Shown: positions 24,720-35,808 of the stretch, piece after piece
Layout of the letters: the number at the start of each line of letters is the position of its first letter
Numbering within the stretch: the stretch's first letter is position 1
Assembly (NCBI GenBank): GCA_040112665.1
Contig: CP157796.1
Location: 374,813-438,812 of the forward strand
DNA: 64,000 nt
Direction: 5' to 3'
From: Oceanicaulis sp.
GTDB taxonomy: Bacteria; Pseudomonadota; Alphaproteobacteria; Caulobacterales; Maricaulaceae
Made by a program: the position numbers and the translations under genes
Notes under the pieces: model-generated
Told to the model about the DNA's origin: nothing
Database searches by the model: none
What the model saw: only the letters and a program-made list of their open reading frames with translations

Positions 24720-25483
24720 CCGACGCCGCCTCCTCTTCGCCCGGCGCGAACGCCGGCAGCGCCGCGCCGCGCTATATGGCGCTGGCCGAGACGCTGCGTT
24801 CGCAGATCGCCACGGGCGATCCCGATATCGGCCAGCTTCTGCCCACCGAGCATGCGCTGTGCGAAGCCCATAACGTCTCGCGGCACACCGTGCGCGAGGC
24901 GCTACGCCTGCTCGCCGAGGCCGGGCTGATCGCCCGGCGGCGCGGGGCGGGTACGGTGGTGATCGCGCGCGAAACCACCCAGCGATTCGCCCAGCGCCTG
25001 GGCGGGGTGGACGACCTGATGCAGTACGCCCGCGAGGCGAAGCTCACCCCCACCAGGACCAGCGCAGGGCTGATCGATCCGGCCGTGGCGCGCGCGCTCG
25101 GGGTCAATCCCGGCGGCCGCTTCCTGCACGTGCACGGCCTGCGCGGCGCGCCGGGCGAACGGCCGATCGCGCTGACCGACGTCTATATCCGCGAAGACCT
25201 CGCCCCGCCGGTGGAGACCTATGTCGAGCTCGGCGGCGCGGTCACCGAATGGATCGCGCGCGAGCGCCGCGTGCCCACCGCCCGGATCGAGCAGTCGATC
25301 TCGGCGGGCGCGCTGACCGAGCGCGAGGCCGAGGCGCTGGACGCGACAGCCGGCGAAGCCGCGCTGAGGACCCGCCGGCGCTATTTCGACAAGGGCGGCC
25401 GCATCATCGCCCTGTCAGACAGCGTCCACCCCGCCGCCCGCTTCACCTATGAAATGGTGCTCAAAAGCGAGGCGGAGGGTTAG
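24716..25483 (+). CDS. GntR-family transcriptional regulator, HutC subfamily
   Basis: A 255-residue regulator. The winged helix covers about residues 20-90: LAETLRSQIATGDPDIGQLL, then LPTEHALCEAHNVSRHTVREALRLL and RRRGAGTVVIA. The effector domain is UTRA-type (FLHVHGLRGAPGERPIALTDVYI, ending in RRRYFDKGGRIIALSDSVHP). The GTG at 24716 overlaps the CoA-transferase stop and has CGGAG upstream; a GTG at 24692 is an alternative. It is the only regulator inside the catabolic region, hence the prime candidate for binding the 16-bp element or the TGTCCGGACA palindrome. The ligand is unknown. Confidence 0.88.
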   Translation: MTDAASSSPGANAGSAAPRYMALAETLRSQIATGDPDIGQLLPTEHALCEAHNVSRHTVREALRLLAEAGLIARRRGAGTVVIARETTQRFAQRLGGVDDLMQYAREAKLTPTRTSAGLIDPAVARALGVNPGGRFLHVHGLRGAPGERPIALTDVYIREDLAPPVETYVELGGAVTEWIARERRVPTARIEQSISAGALTEREAEALDATAGEAALRTRRRYFDKGGRIIALSDSVHPAARFTYEMVLKSEAEG

Positions 25484-25874
25484 GGCGCGACAGGTCGCCC
25501 CCAGCGCGGAAACCCTCGCCGCAGGTCTTGCGCGAGGGGATAAGTGTGGCGAGGCGGCGCGGAAGGCTCCGGACCGGATCTCTAGTGTGTTTTGGAGGCC
25601 AGGAGCCCCCCGCGCCGTTGAGACGATTTTCGAAACCGCGAGGGATGTGCCGGGTCAGCCGGTTTCAACGCGTGTTTCGCCGCTTCGCTAGCCGGTGCGT
25701 TAGTCCGGCCCCGCTCGGGACGCCCCGTCTCTCCCGCCCGCCTGGTCGCTCCGGAACGGCCTCGCCTGCGAGAGGACGGGGGGTATTATGCGCGAGGCGA
25801 GACGGGGGCGGATAACTTCGCCCTGAATTCCCGGCCGAACCCCGGACCTGATCCGGGGGAAGAGCCGGCAACTG
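25484..25874. other. Intergenic region between gntR and the IS110 transposase
   Basis: 391 bp without a convincing gene. Just after gntR is a short stem GCGAC-AG-GTCGC with no T-run. The central part (25560-25800) has irregular GC-rich palindromic pieces. The last ~50 bp (ATCCGGGGGAAGAGCCGGC) abut the transposase stop and probably include one IS end. It looks like decayed repeat or IS-flank sequence. Confidence 0.5.
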
Positions 25875-26807
25875 TTATGCGGTGCTGTAGGCGGTTTGAT
25901 CTCTAAGCATGGCGTTCAGGCGGGTGAGGAGTTTTCTGGCGACGGCGATGAGGGCGAGTTTTCTGGGCTTTCCCTGCGCCTGGATGCGGTCAGCGAAGGC
26001 TTTCAGGTCCGGGCATAGCCTTGCGGCGATCATGGCGGCGATGAACAGGGCGGATCGCACGCGCCGCCGCCCGCCGGAGATGCAGCGCTTTCCCTTGAGC
26101 TGACCTGAGTCGTGGTTGAACGGGGCCAGCCCGGCGAGCGCGGCGAGACGCTTGGGGGTGCTGGCGCCCAGTTCGGGCATCAGCGCGAGCAACACCTGCG
26201 CAGTGACCGGCCCAACGCCCGGCGCGGTAGCGAGCAGGCGGGCCTGGTCGTTGAGTTCGGTGGCCGCGATCAGGACGGCGATCTCGCGCTCGATGGCCGA
26301 GATCGCGCCGTCCAGCCATGCGATGTGCGCCTTCAAGCTGTCGATCAGGATCGGCTCGCCGGTCGCCTTCAGCCGGATGATCTCGTCCTTGCGGGCGGCG
26401 ACCAGCTGGTCGCGCCTGAGCCCGAGCCGGCCCAGCCGTTCACGGTGCGGGCACGGCGCGGGGTCAGGCGCAGGCCTGAGCCGGGCGCCCAGATCTGCGA
26501 GCACGACCGCGTCCAGCGCGTCGGTCTTCGCCTTGCGGCCGGTGGCTTGGGCGAAGCGCCGGGCGGTGGTGGGGTTGATGCGCGCGTTCTGAACACCGGC
26601 CGCATGCAGCGCGGCGCGCAGAGCCTGGTCATACACACCCGTCGCCTCGAAGACGACGAAGCCGCCGGTGGCGGCGATCGAGGCGGCCAGCCGGGCCGCG
26701 TCGGCGGAGGTGTTGGGGATGCGGCACGCCCGGCCCTGGGCGGGGTCGAAAACGTCCAGCCAGAGCTTGGACACGTCGCATCCGACGTAGCGATCAGGTA
26801 AAGTCAT
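25875..26807 (-). CDS. IS110-family transposase
   Basis: A 310-residue DEDD transposase/recombinase. The N-terminal RuvC-like domain shows YVGCDVSKLWLDVF (Asp), VVFEATGVYDQAL (Glu) and KAKTDALDAVVLADLGA (two Asp). The C-terminal Transposase_20 domain has ATAPGVGPVTAQVLLALMPE and GLAPFNHDSGQLKGKR followed by CISGGRRRVRSALF with the conserved Ser. The ATG at 26807 is used; the frame is intact with all catalytic residues, so it may be active. IS110 elements use a non-coding bridge RNA; the upstream region holds a strong stem-loop. Confidence 0.92.
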   Translation of the reverse strand: MTLPDRYVGCDVSKLWLDVFDPAQGRACRIPNTSADAARLAASIAATGGFVVFEATGVYDQALRAALHAAGVQNARINPTTARRFAQATGRKAKTDALDAVVLADLGARLRPAPDPAPCPHRERLGRLGLRRDQLVAARKDEIIRLKATGEPILIDSLKAHIAWLDGAISAIEREIAVLIAATELNDQARLLATAPGVGPVTAQVLLALMPELGASTPKRLAALAGLAPFNHDSGQLKGKRCISGGRRRVRSALFIAAMIAARLCPDLKAFADRIQAQGKPRKLALIAVARKLLTRLNAMLRDQTAYSTA

Positions 26808-26834
26808 CGTGCCTGTCCCTGTGGTGCGAGGTCT

Positions 26835-26943
26835 GTTGCAACCAGCCTCGTGCAACTGTTCAGGTTGTTGATGTGCAAGCGGGACGGGGCCTGAGCCGGC
26901 TCTCGGGCTCGACCGCCCGGGGACCTATCGGCCTCCGTCCCGC
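26835..26943 (-). ncRNA. Candidate IS110 bridge RNA region
   Basis: Upstream of the transposase on its coding strand are two inverted repeats. One is GTTGCA-N10-TGCAAC (26835-26856). The other is the 9-bp GCGGGACGG (26879-26887) with its exact complement CCGTCCCGC (26935-26943), enclosing a further GAGCC/GGCTC stem. IS110-type elements encode a folded guide (bridge) RNA in this position. The fold is read by eye; no target match was tested. Confidence 0.35.
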
Positions 26944-27211
26944 AATCATCATGGCACACGACCGATACACAGGGACCTCGCGCAGGATAGGGCGGCCACG
27001 CTCACTCGCATCGACGCTTCGGGTTTTTGGAAATCAGGCCCACCTCGTCATTCCCGCGGCATGTCCTCGCGAAGGCGGGGAAAGCAGGAACACAGCGATC
27101 GTAGAGCAACGGCGAGGCCGGACTGGGTCCCCGCTTCCGCGGGGATGACGAGGTTGAGAGGCCTATTAGTGCTCGCCCTCACACCCGCCCCTGCCGGGGC
27201 CTTCGCTGCGT

Positions 27212-27227
<16 letters not shown>
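26944..27227. other. IS flank and repeat-bearing gap before thiC
   Basis: Together with 26808-26943 this forms a gene-free stretch of about 420 bp. 26944-27042 holds the presumed distal IS flank with no gene. 27043-27152 is a palindromic repeat listed separately. 27153-27227 contains only C-rich sequence and the hairpin overlapping the thiC stop. Confidence 0.5.
27043..27152. repeat. Interspersed palindromic repeat (CGTCATTCCCGC type)
   Basis: The left arm CCTCGTCATTCCCGCGG (from 27043) is mirrored by CCGCGGGGATGACGAGG (to 27152), with inner G- and C-rich matches (GAAGGCGGGGA / TCCCCGCTTCC). Units starting CGTCATTCCCGC and closing GGGATGACG are common short dispersed repeats in alphaproteobacterial genomes. 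No coding potential is evident. Confidence 0.7.
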
Positions 27228-29503
<2,276 letters not shown>

Positions 29504-29550
29504 ACCTTCGCCCTCATCGTGACAGATCATGCACGCGGAGAAGACGAGGC

Positions 29551-29568
29551 AGGGCCGCACCCGGCCCT
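29551..29568 (-). promoter_or_regulatory. Expression-platform hairpin of the TPP riboswitch
   Basis: On the minus strand AGGGCCGGGTGCGGCCCT folds into a seven-pair stem with a GGTG-type loop, just downstream of the aptamer and ~50 nt before the small membrane gene. It could serve as a terminator or structural switch; the following CTGCCTCGTCTTCT is only mildly T-rich. Confidence 0.45.
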
Positions 29569-29574
29569 TTGCTC

Positions 29575-29682
29575 CATCCCGACGCCGGCATGACCCGGAT
29601 CCGGTCCTGAGGGTCACTCTCAGCCCCTGTCCCCGGCCTGACCGGGGACCCCGATCAGGAACGAGCGCAAGGACACCCCTTG
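29575..29682 (-). promoter_or_regulatory. TPP riboswitch (THI element)
   Basis: On the minus strand the conserved THI segments are in order: AAGGGGTGTCC at the 5' end, GGGGCTGAGAGTGACCC with the diagnostic CTGAGA at 29623-29618, then GGACCGGATCCGGGTCATG and CCGGCGTCGGGA closing the aptamer. The two pyrimidine- and pyrophosphate-sensor arms match the class. It sits in the leader of the membrane protein-thiC operon, the standard location for this riboswitch. Confidence 0.9.
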
Positions 29683-29729
29683 GAACGTTACGGCGCGATC
29701 CTGACGCGCGCCGGGCGCAGAGGCAAGAC

Positions 29730-31517
29730 CTACCCCTCCGCCAGCGCGGCCAGGCGGGCGTAGACGCCTTCGCCCTGGCTTACGAGCTCTGTGTGGGTGC
29801 CCTGCTCGACGATGCGGCCCTGGCTGAAGACCAGGATCCGGTCCGCGTCGCGAATGGTCGACAGACGGTGGGCGATGACGATCGCGGTGCGGCCCGCGGT
29901 GACGTCGGCCATGGCCTCCTGCACCTCGCGCTCGGTCTCGTTGTCCAGCGAGCTCGTCGCCTCGTCGAAGACCAGGATCGGCGCATCGGCCAGGATCGCC
30001 CGCGCGATCGCCACGCGCTGACGCTCGCCGCCCGACAGCTTCACCCCGCGCTCGCCGACCAGCGTGTCGTAGCCCGCAGGCAGGGCGGTGATGAAGTCGT
30101 GCGCACGGGCGCGCTTGGCCGCCTCTACGATCTCGTCATGGCTCGCGCCGGGCCGGGCGTAGGCGATGTTCTCCGCGATGGTGCGGTGAAACAGGGCCGG
30201 GTCCTGGGGCACCAGCGCGATGGCCGCGCGCAGGCTCGCCTGGGTCACCTCGCGCACGTCCTGGCCGTCGATGCGCACCGCGCCCGCGTCCACGTCGTAG
30301 AGCCGCTGGACCAGCTTGACGAAGGTCGACTTGCCCGAGCCGGTGGGCCCGACCAGCGCGACCTTCTCGCCCGGCGCGATCTCGAGGCTGAAATCCTCAT
30401 AGAGCGGCCGGTCCTGCCCGCCGTATGTGAACCGCACGCGCTCGAACGCGATCCGGCCCGCGCCGGGGCGGAAATCCGGCGCGCCGGGACGGTCTGCGAT
30501 CTGGGCGCTGGTCTTGGCGTAGGCGGCGATGTCCTGGATCTCGTCGAGCGCGCGCTGGACGTTCTGCACCTCTTCGCCGAAGCGGCGCATATAGCCCGCC
30601 ATCATCAGAAAGGCGGTGATCGCGAAGGTGACGTCGCCGGCCGTCGCCGTGCCTTGCGTCCATTGCTGGACCAGCATGCCCGCGAGCCCGGCCTGAAGCG
30701 CCAGAACGGCCACCATCTGGACCAGCCAGGTGTTCACGAACCGGGTCCAGGTCTTCTTCACCTCGGTGCGCCAGACCCAGGCCAGCTTGTGAAAGCGCGC
30801 GTCCTCGCGGGCTTCCGCGCCGAAGCTCTTCACCGTGGCCACGCCCGTCACCGCATCGGCGATCGCGCCGCCGAGCTCGGAATCCTTCGCGTTCGAGACG
30901 ATGTTCTGCGGGCGGATGTAATAGGTCGCCATCAGCACGGTCGAAGCGATGAACAGCGTCATCACCACGAGCGCGTACGCCCCCACGATCGGCCAGTGGA
31001 TCGCCATGTAGACCGACAGGCCCAGCATCACGAGCACGGACGGGATCAGCGCGAACCACAAGGTCGCGGTGACGGTGTCGTAGGCCCACATGCCGCGGGT
31101 GATCTTGCGCACGACCGAGCCTGCGAAGGTGTTCGCATGCCAGTCTGCGGAAAAGCTCTGCACGCGCGAAAAGGCCTCGGTGGTCATGTCGGCCATGTTC
31201 GCGCTCGACATCGGAATCTCGCAGCGCACCATCGCCTGGCGGGCCACGTTCACCAACAACGCCAGCCCCAGGAACGCGCCCAGCGCCGCCCAGTGCGCCG
31301 CGCCGTCCCGGTCGGCCTGAGGTCCGGAAATCGCGTCGATCAGCGCGCCTGCGGCCACCGGCACGAAGATGTCCGCCACGGTGGCGATCAGGGTGAAAGT
31401 CACCACGCAGCCGAACAGGACCGGCCGGCGCCGCCACTGGCGGAACAGGAACTGAAGGACTTCGAAGTTCGAAAGCACGCGCTCGCGCGGAGCGTCGTCG
31501 TCGTCGAGGACGGACAT
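29730..31517 (-). CDS. ABC transporter, fused permease and ATPase (exporter type)
   Basis: A 595-residue half-transporter expected to dimerise. Residues ~30-330 are a six-helix ABC exporter membrane domain. The ATPase domain has Walker [10 protein letters not shown] (about 385), Q-loop LVPQDPALF, signature LSGGERQRV, Walker [13 protein letters not shown] and the switch His in VIAHRLSTI. The ATG at 31517 is preferred to an upstream start at 31610. The substrate is not predictable; lipid, peptide or drug export are all possible. Its stop is 48 bp from the TPP riboswitch of the next operon. Confidence 0.93.
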   Translation of the reverse strand: MSVLDDDDAPRERVLSNFEVLQFLFRQWRRRPVLFGCVVTFTLIATVADIFVPVAAGALIDAISGPQADRDGAAHWAALGAFLGLALLVNVARQAMVRCEIPMSSANMADMTTEAFSRVQSFSADWHANTFAGSVVRKITRGMWAYDTVTATLWFALIPSVLVMLGLSVYMAIHWPIVGAYALVVMTLFIASTVLMATYYIRPQNIVSNAKDSELGGAIADAVTGVATVKSFGAEAREDARFHKLAWVWRTEVKKTWTRFVNTWLVQMVAVLALQAGLAGMLVQQWTQGTATAGDVTFAITAFLMMAGYMRRFGEEVQNVQRALDEIQDIAAYAKTSAQIADRPGAPDFRPGAGRIAFERVRFTYGGQDRPLYEDFSLEIAPGEKVALVGPTGSGKSTFVKLVQRLYDVDAGAVRIDGQDVREVTQASLRAAIALVPQDPALFHRTIAENIAYARPGASHDEIVEAAKRARAHDFITALPAGYDTLVGERGVKLSGGERQRVAIARAILADAPILVFDEATSSLDNETEREVQEAMADVTAGRTAIVIAHRLSTIRDADRILVFSQGRIVEQGTHTELVSQGEGVYARLAALAEG

Positions 31518-31824
31518 GATGCGATCCTTGCGGATGGGGCGCGCGAGGGAGTGACGCGCGCTCTGAGATAAAGCTGTTTGCGTGGCGAGGGTTCGGCCGG
31601 TCGTCCGCACACGCGGGCTCGCGTGGGCTGGATCGGTGGGCGCGGCGCTCGCCGCCTGAAACTCAGGCCGCCGCTCTAGCTCAGATCAGATCGCATGGGT
31701 CGCGTCAGGCTCCTCTGCGCGGCGAAGTCCGCCGGGGAGCGGGCTCATTAACCCTGAGCGCCGGTCGGGAAAACCCCGAACCGGACCGAAGCGTGGCCGA
31801 AGCGCCGCGCCTGTGGCGCGAAGG
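31518..31824. other. Intergenic region between the ABC transporter and the CpeT-like gene
   Basis: 307 bp without a credible gene. The ABC transporter promoter must lie toward 31520-31700, where the least GC-rich bases are (ATAAAGCTGTTT near 31567). The far part carries two hairpins listed as a terminator region. Otherwise nothing is recognised. Confidence 0.5.
31761..31820 (-). terminator. Tandem hairpins downstream of the CpeT-like lipoprotein gene
   Basis: Immediately after the stop at 31825 (minus direction) come CGCGCC-ACA-GGCGCG (31820-31806) and CCGGTTCGGGGTTTTCCCGACCGG (31784-31761), a nine-pair stem with one bulge. No long U-tract follows, so they may be processing or Rho-related structures. 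Confidence 0.4.
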
Positions 31825-32607
31825 TCACTCCCGATCGTCGCCCGGATCGACGCGGCGGAAGTCGTAGGCCGGACCGCCGGGCACGAGGAAGGCGTAGCTT
31901 CCGTCTTCCAGCACGCCCGCTTCGCTGTAGCCGATCCGGCGCGGCGCGATTTCGACCAGCGCGTCGATGCCCATTCTCCGGCCCGACCGCGCGGTGATCG
32001 CGCAATCGCCCGCCCTCACATCGAAGACATAGCCCATCCAGGCCGGTGCGCGGGCGGTCAGGGTGCAGCCTTCGGGATAGGCGATGAGATCGTCCGGCCC
32101 GAGGCTCGTGAAGGCGCCCGGCTCCGCGCCGCGGCCGGCGAAGGGCGCGGGATCGCGGAAAGTGAAGAAGTCCATGCCGGTGAGTTCGCCGCTTTCATCC
32201 TCGCGGAACGCCCAGAGCCGCTGGCGGCTGATCGGGCCGTCAGCGGCGTCAGAGCGCCATTCGAGATAGACGACGTGATCGCCGATCTCCGGCGCGTCGA
32301 CGGTGTGAAACTGCGCGAACTGAAGATCGAGCCAGTCATAGGGCGCGCCGGCGGCCGGCTCGCGCTTCATCTCTTCGGGCGTGAAGGCGTATTGCGCTTC
32401 GTTCGACCAGGCGCCGTCGAGCCAGCCGGTGACCAGCGCAGCCTGGGAATAGGCGTCCCGGCCGGGCTCGCCGATGCGTTCGAGCGGATTGTAGAGGACC
32501 TCGCCTCGGGCCGTTCCGGCGGCTTCGGCTTCAGGCGCGTCGACCGGCGCGGTCTGGCACGCGGCCAGCAGAATGATCGGAAGGCTCGTCGCGATCAGCG
32601 TTTTCAT
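31825..32607 (-). CDS. CpcT/CpeT-like lipoprotein
   Basis: A 260-residue predicted lipoprotein (lipobox LLAAC at residues 13-17). The mature part shows a degenerate CpcT/CpeT pattern: LVTGWLDGAWSNEAQYAF near the start, HTVDAPEIGDHVVYLEWRS, then GPISRQRLWAF, and a late half with SGRRMGIDALVEIAPRRIGY. It is coupled by ATGA to the upstream flavin oxidase, so it belongs to the operon divergent from the TRAP transporter. Its role is unknown; with the 8232 gene it makes two CpeT-like exported proteins in one window. Confidence 0.6.
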   Translation of the reverse strand: MKTLIATSLPIILLAACQTAPVDAPEAEAAGTARGEVLYNPLERIGEPGRDAYSQAALVTGWLDGAWSNEAQYAFTPEEMKREPAAGAPYDWLDLQFAQFHTVDAPEIGDHVVYLEWRSDAADGPISRQRLWAFREDESGELTGMDFFTFRDPAPFAGRGAEPGAFTSLGPDDLIAYPEGCTLTARAPAWMGYVFDVRAGDCAITARSGRRMGIDALVEIAPRRIGYSEAGVLEDGSYAFLVPGGPAYDFRRVDPGDDRE

Positions 32608-34022
32608 GCCTGCACCCGGTCCAGAATTTCAACGGCCGCACGTTCGCCGGATTCCATCGCCGCTTCCATGCCGGTGTGAAGCCGGCCGGTGTGTTCGCCC
32701 GCGAAGTGAAGCCGTCCCGCAGGCGCAGCCATCGTGTCGGCCCAGCGCGCCGCTTCGCCCGGCCGCCAGTGCATGTACGCGCCGCCCGCCAGCGGGTTGC
32801 GGTCGGTCCAGCGCTGGACATGACGCAGGCGCACCCGCCCTTCGCTGGCCGGGCGGATTCGGGCGAACTCGGCGCGCGCCATCTCTTCGAGCGCCTCATC
32901 GCCCAGCGTATCCGCGTCGAGCCCGCCCAGCCCGTCGAGCCAGGCGGTCAGCATGCCGGTGGGCGCACCGTCCGCATCGCGGCGGGCGAAGACGCGTTCG
33001 AGCGGGCTGTCGGTCCACATTTCCGGCGCCAGCCCGTCAGCCTCCCAGAACGGGGTTTCGGCCTGCAGATGCAGCTGCACGATCGGGGTGTAGCTCAGAA
33101 ACTCGATCGCCTGACGCTGGGTCTCGCTGACAGGGGCTTCCAGTCCGACCTCCCTCAGCACCGCGAAGGGTAGCGACGAGATCGCGAAATCGGCGCGCAG
33201 CGCTTCGCCGCTTTCAAGCAGCACGCGCACACCCGCATCGTCCGCCTCGATCCCCATCACCGGCGCTCCGTAGCGCGGGGTTCGGGCGAGCCCCGCCGCC
33301 ATCGCCTCGGGCAGGGCCTGGCTGCCCTGCGCGATCGCCTGCGAGCCGCCCATGTCGCGCTCCTGGGCGAAAATGGCGAGCGTGCGGAAGAGGTTGAGCA
33401 TGGAATACGTCTCGAGATCGCGCCCGTTCAGCGAGACCTCGATCAGGCGCAGCGTCTCCGCGTCCGCCCCGCGGGCGCTGAGCCAGTCGCGGGCGGCGAC
33501 GTCGTGAGCGGCGGCCTCGGCGTCTCGCCAGGCGTAGACGTCGTCAAACGGGTTCGACCGCGCCGCCATGCCGAAGAAAAGCCTGTGCGGCGGAATCGCC
33601 TTCAGCGGTTCAGGCAGCCGGTTCGCCGGATGAGCCGGCCAGTCGGCGGCCCGAAGCGTCTGCCCGCGCACATGCAGCACCTCGCCGAAGCGGTTGGGCG
33701 GGAAATCGGAAAAGCCGATACCGAATTGTTCGGCCCGCGCCCTCACCCGGGCGTAGGTGCGCCCGACCTGCTCGCCGCCCGCCTCCGGCGCGCCGGGCAG
33801 GTCGGTCAGCGTCAGCATGCGCCCGCCGGGCCGGTTCGCCGCTTCGAGCACCAGAACGTCCAGGCCGAATTCTTCCAGCGTCAGCGCGGCGTGAAGCCCT
33901 GAAAGCCCGGCGCCGACGACGATCACGTCGGCGTCCTTGCCGCCGCGCTCGCCCCGCGGGCCGCAACCGGTCAGCGCCGCAGCGCCCAGAAGGCCCATCG
34001 CCCCCCGCCGCGTGATCTTCAT
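32604..34022 (-). CDS. Flavin monoamine oxidase-family FAD oxidoreductase, lipoprotein
   Basis: A 472-residue exported flavoenzyme. The N-terminus MKITRRGAMGLLGAAALTGC combines a twin-arginine motif with a lipobox LTGC, so folded, Tat-exported and lipid-anchored is predicted. DADVIVVGAGLSGLHAALTLEE is the Rossmann FAD site, VLVLEAANRPGGRM follows it, and GRLHFAGEHTG with GMEAAMESGERAA is the C-terminal FAD motif. It is related to amine oxidases and phytoene-desaturase-like enzymes. It is divergent from the TRAP genes across element copy 3, suggesting oxidation of an imported substrate in the periplasm. Confidence 0.85.
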   Translation of the reverse strand: MKITRRGAMGLLGAAALTGCGPRGERGGKDADVIVVGAGLSGLHAALTLEEFGLDVLVLEAANRPGGRMLTLTDLPGAPEAGGEQVGRTYARVRARAEQFGIGFSDFPPNRFGEVLHVRGQTLRAADWPAHPANRLPEPLKAIPPHRLFFGMAARSNPFDDVYAWRDAEAAAHDVAARDWLSARGADAETLRLIEVSLNGRDLETYSMLNLFRTLAIFAQERDMGGSQAIAQGSQALPEAMAAGLARTPRYGAPVMGIEADDAGVRVLLESGEALRADFAISSLPFAVLREVGLEAPVSETQRQAIEFLSYTPIVQLHLQAETPFWEADGLAPEMWTDSPLERVFARRDADGAPTGMLTAWLDGLGGLDADTLGDEALEEMARAEFARIRPASEGRVRLRHVQRWTDRNPLAGGAYMHWRPGEAARWADTMAAPAGRLHFAGEHTGRLHTGMEAAMESGERAAVEILDRVQA

Positions 34023-34096
34023 GCCGCGCCCCTTTTCCGTTTTCCCGGTCTCGACTCGAAAACCTGAGCGACCGCCTTGCCTTCGGGCCGAAACCC

Positions 34097-34112
34097 AAAT
34101 GTTATACCAATT
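34097..34112. promoter_or_regulatory. Shared 16-bp near-palindromic element, copy 3
   Basis: AAATGTTATACCAATT, matching copy 1 at 14 of 16 positions, lies 50 bp before the TRAP dctP ATG and 74 bp before the divergent flavin oxidase start. Position and orientation mirror the other two copies. Confidence 0.6.
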
Positions 34113-34162
34113 GAAAACCGGATAGACGGCGACGTCAAAAGGCGCGCCGGGGGGAGGCGTCG

Positions 34163-35260
34163 ATGCGACGCAGACAGTTTCTGGGCCTGGCCGCCGGGAC
34201 CGCGGGCGCTTCCGCGCTCGGCGCCTGCGAACGCCCGCCGCGCGACGAGGCCGAGCTTTACGGCCGGGCCGTCGCCCAGGCGCCGCCGCGCACGCCCTGG
34301 GACGCGCAATGGCGCAATTTCGAAGCCAATATCGCGAAAAACCCGACGCTGAATTTCGAGTACTTCACCAAGGCCGAGCTCGGCGACGAGGAGCGCATGC
34401 TCCACGATCTCAGGCGCGGCCGGGTGCATGTCGGCGGGATGAGCCTTCAGGGGCTTTCAAGCTCCATCCCCGAGCTGACGATCGCCATGGCGCCCTATCT
34501 GTTCGACAGCCGGGAAGAAGTCGACTTCGTCTACGACCAGCACCTGTTCGGCATCGTCGACGAGCTGGCCCGGCGGCAGAACCTGCGCCTGCTGCAATGG
34601 GTGGAGGTGGGCTGGACCCATGTCTTCGCCGACCGCCCGCTCACCCATCCCGACATGGCGGCGGGCCTTCGCATGCGCACCAGCCCGAACGCCGCGGCGC
34701 GGTATTTCTGTGAGGCCGCCGGCATGGACGCGATCCCGCTGGGGATCGCCGACGTGGTGCCGGCGCTGCAGACCGGCCTGGTGCAGGGCGGGCTGTCGAG
34801 CGCGGTGTTCCACTTCTTCTCAACGCTGGAGCTGGCGACCCATTTCACGCTGACCTACCACTCCTACGACACCGGCGCGATCGTGCTGAACAAGGACTGG
34901 TACGAGGCCGCGAGCGCATCGCAGAAAGCCACGATCGACACCGCCTGGGGCAGCCCGGCAGAAGCGCGCGCCGGGGTGCGCGTGCTCGACGACGTGGTGC
35001 TGGCCTGGATGCGCGAGGGCGTGCAGCGCGACAGGGAGGGAAACGTCGTCCGGCCTCTGGTCACCACCGCCGGCGAACCCGTCCAGGTCCACGATCTGAG
35101 CGAAGACGAACGCGCCGCCTGGAAAGCCGAGACCGTGAACGTGGTCGATCGGCTGGTCGAGACGATCGGCGGGCGCTCGCGCGAAGTTTACGAGGCGATC
35201 CTCGCAGGCAAGGCGGAATTCGCCCGGATGCAGGCGGGCGCGGGAGGGACCGGCTCGTGA
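34163..35260 (+). CDS. dctP: TRAP transporter solute-binding protein, DctP family
   Basis: A 365-residue binding protein with a Tat-type lipoprotein signal (MRRRQFLGLAAG, then LGAC), so it is lipid-anchored rather than freely periplasmic. DctP features include GRVHVGGMSLQGLSSSIPEL, APYLFDSREEVDFVYDQHL and LRMRTSPNAAARYF; an Arg in the last is the usual carboxylate-binding site. DctQ and DctM follow with overlaps. It delivers an organic acid to the membrane subunits; the identity is unknown, though shared regulation with CoA-pathway genes points to a catabolic substrate. Confidence 0.88.
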   Translation: MRRRQFLGLAAGTAGASALGACERPPRDEAELYGRAVAQAPPRTPWDAQWRNFEANIAKNPTLNFEYFTKAELGDEERMLHDLRRGRVHVGGMSLQGLSSSIPELTIAMAPYLFDSREEVDFVYDQHLFGIVDELARRQNLRLLQWVEVGWTHVFADRPLTHPDMAAGLRMRTSPNAAARYFCEAAGMDAIPLGIADVVPALQTGLVQGGLSSAVFHFFSTLELATHFTLTYHSYDTGAIVLNKDWYEAASASQKATIDTAWGSPAEARAGVRVLDDVVLAWMREGVQRDREGNVVRPLVTTAGEPVQVHDLSEDERAAWKAETVNVVDRLVETIGGRSREVYEAILAGKAEFARMQAGAGGTGS

Positions 35261-35808
35261 GCGCGCTTTTGAGAACCATCGGCCTTGTCGAGCGCTGGAT
35301 CACGCTCATCGCCTTCGCCCTGATGGCGCTGTCGCTGATGGCCGACGTGATCAGCCGGCGGCTGTTCATGACCGGGCTGATCGGGGCGACCGAAGTCGCC
35401 GTGGTCGGCATGGTCGCGGTGGCCATGTTCGGCATCGGGGTCGCCACCGACGAGGGCGCGCATCTGCGCCCGCGCCTGTTCGACGCCCTGATCCCCGCCG
35501 CGCTGAGCCCGATGATCGACCGGATCGCCAGCGCGGTGACGGGGCTGTTCTTCGCGGTCTTCGCAGGGCTTTCCGCCTGGATGGTGATCCAGAGCTTCGT
35601 GCTCGGCGACCGGACCGAGATCCTGCGTGCGCCGATCTGGACCCTGCAGGCGATGATCTTCCTCGCGTTTGCGACCAACGCGGTGCGCTTTTTCATCTAC
35701 GCCGCACGGCCGGATCTCAAACCCAGCGAGGATTTCGAGGAATCGAGCGCGGGCGCGGCGGAAGGCGATCCGCATGATCCCAAGACCGGCGAGCAGGAGC
35801 GGCCCTGA
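35257..35808 (+). CDS. dctQ: TRAP transporter small permease subunit, DctQ
   Basis: A 183-residue membrane protein with four helices: WITLIAFALMALSLMADVISRR, TEVAVVGMVAVAMFGIGVA, a third around AVTGLFFAVFAGLSAWMVI, and a fourth around LQAMIFLAFATNAVRFFIY. The acidic C-terminal tail is cytosolic. GTG start at 35257 within GTGA overlapping the dctP stop; its own stop overlaps the dctM ATG (TGATG). Confidence 0.88.
   Translation: MSALLRTIGLVERWITLIAFALMALSLMADVISRRLFMTGLIGATEVAVVGMVAVAMFGIGVATDEGAHLRPRLFDALIPAALSPMIDRIASAVTGLFFAVFAGLSAWMVIQSFVLGDRTEILRAPIWTLQAMIFLAFATNAVRFFIYAARPDLKPSEDFEESSAGAAEGDPHDPKTGEQERP

Larger units (their letters stand above)
25868..26960 (-). mobile_element. IS110-family insertion sequence, ends not determined
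   Basis: The element comprises the transposase gene and at least the structured upstream flank. IS110 elements have no ordinary terminal inverted repeats, so the limits are approximate. GCAACTGTT occurs at 25868-25876 and 26852-26860, but the second copy lies too near the gene to be the left end if the upstream stem-loop belongs to the element. No target duplication was identified. Confidence 0.55.

Noticed and set aside
25868..26860. GCAACTGTT at both sides of the IS110 transposase as the element's ends
   Set aside because: It would leave only ~45 bp upstream of the gene, excluding the structured region expected in IS110 elements; a 9-mer match can be chance.
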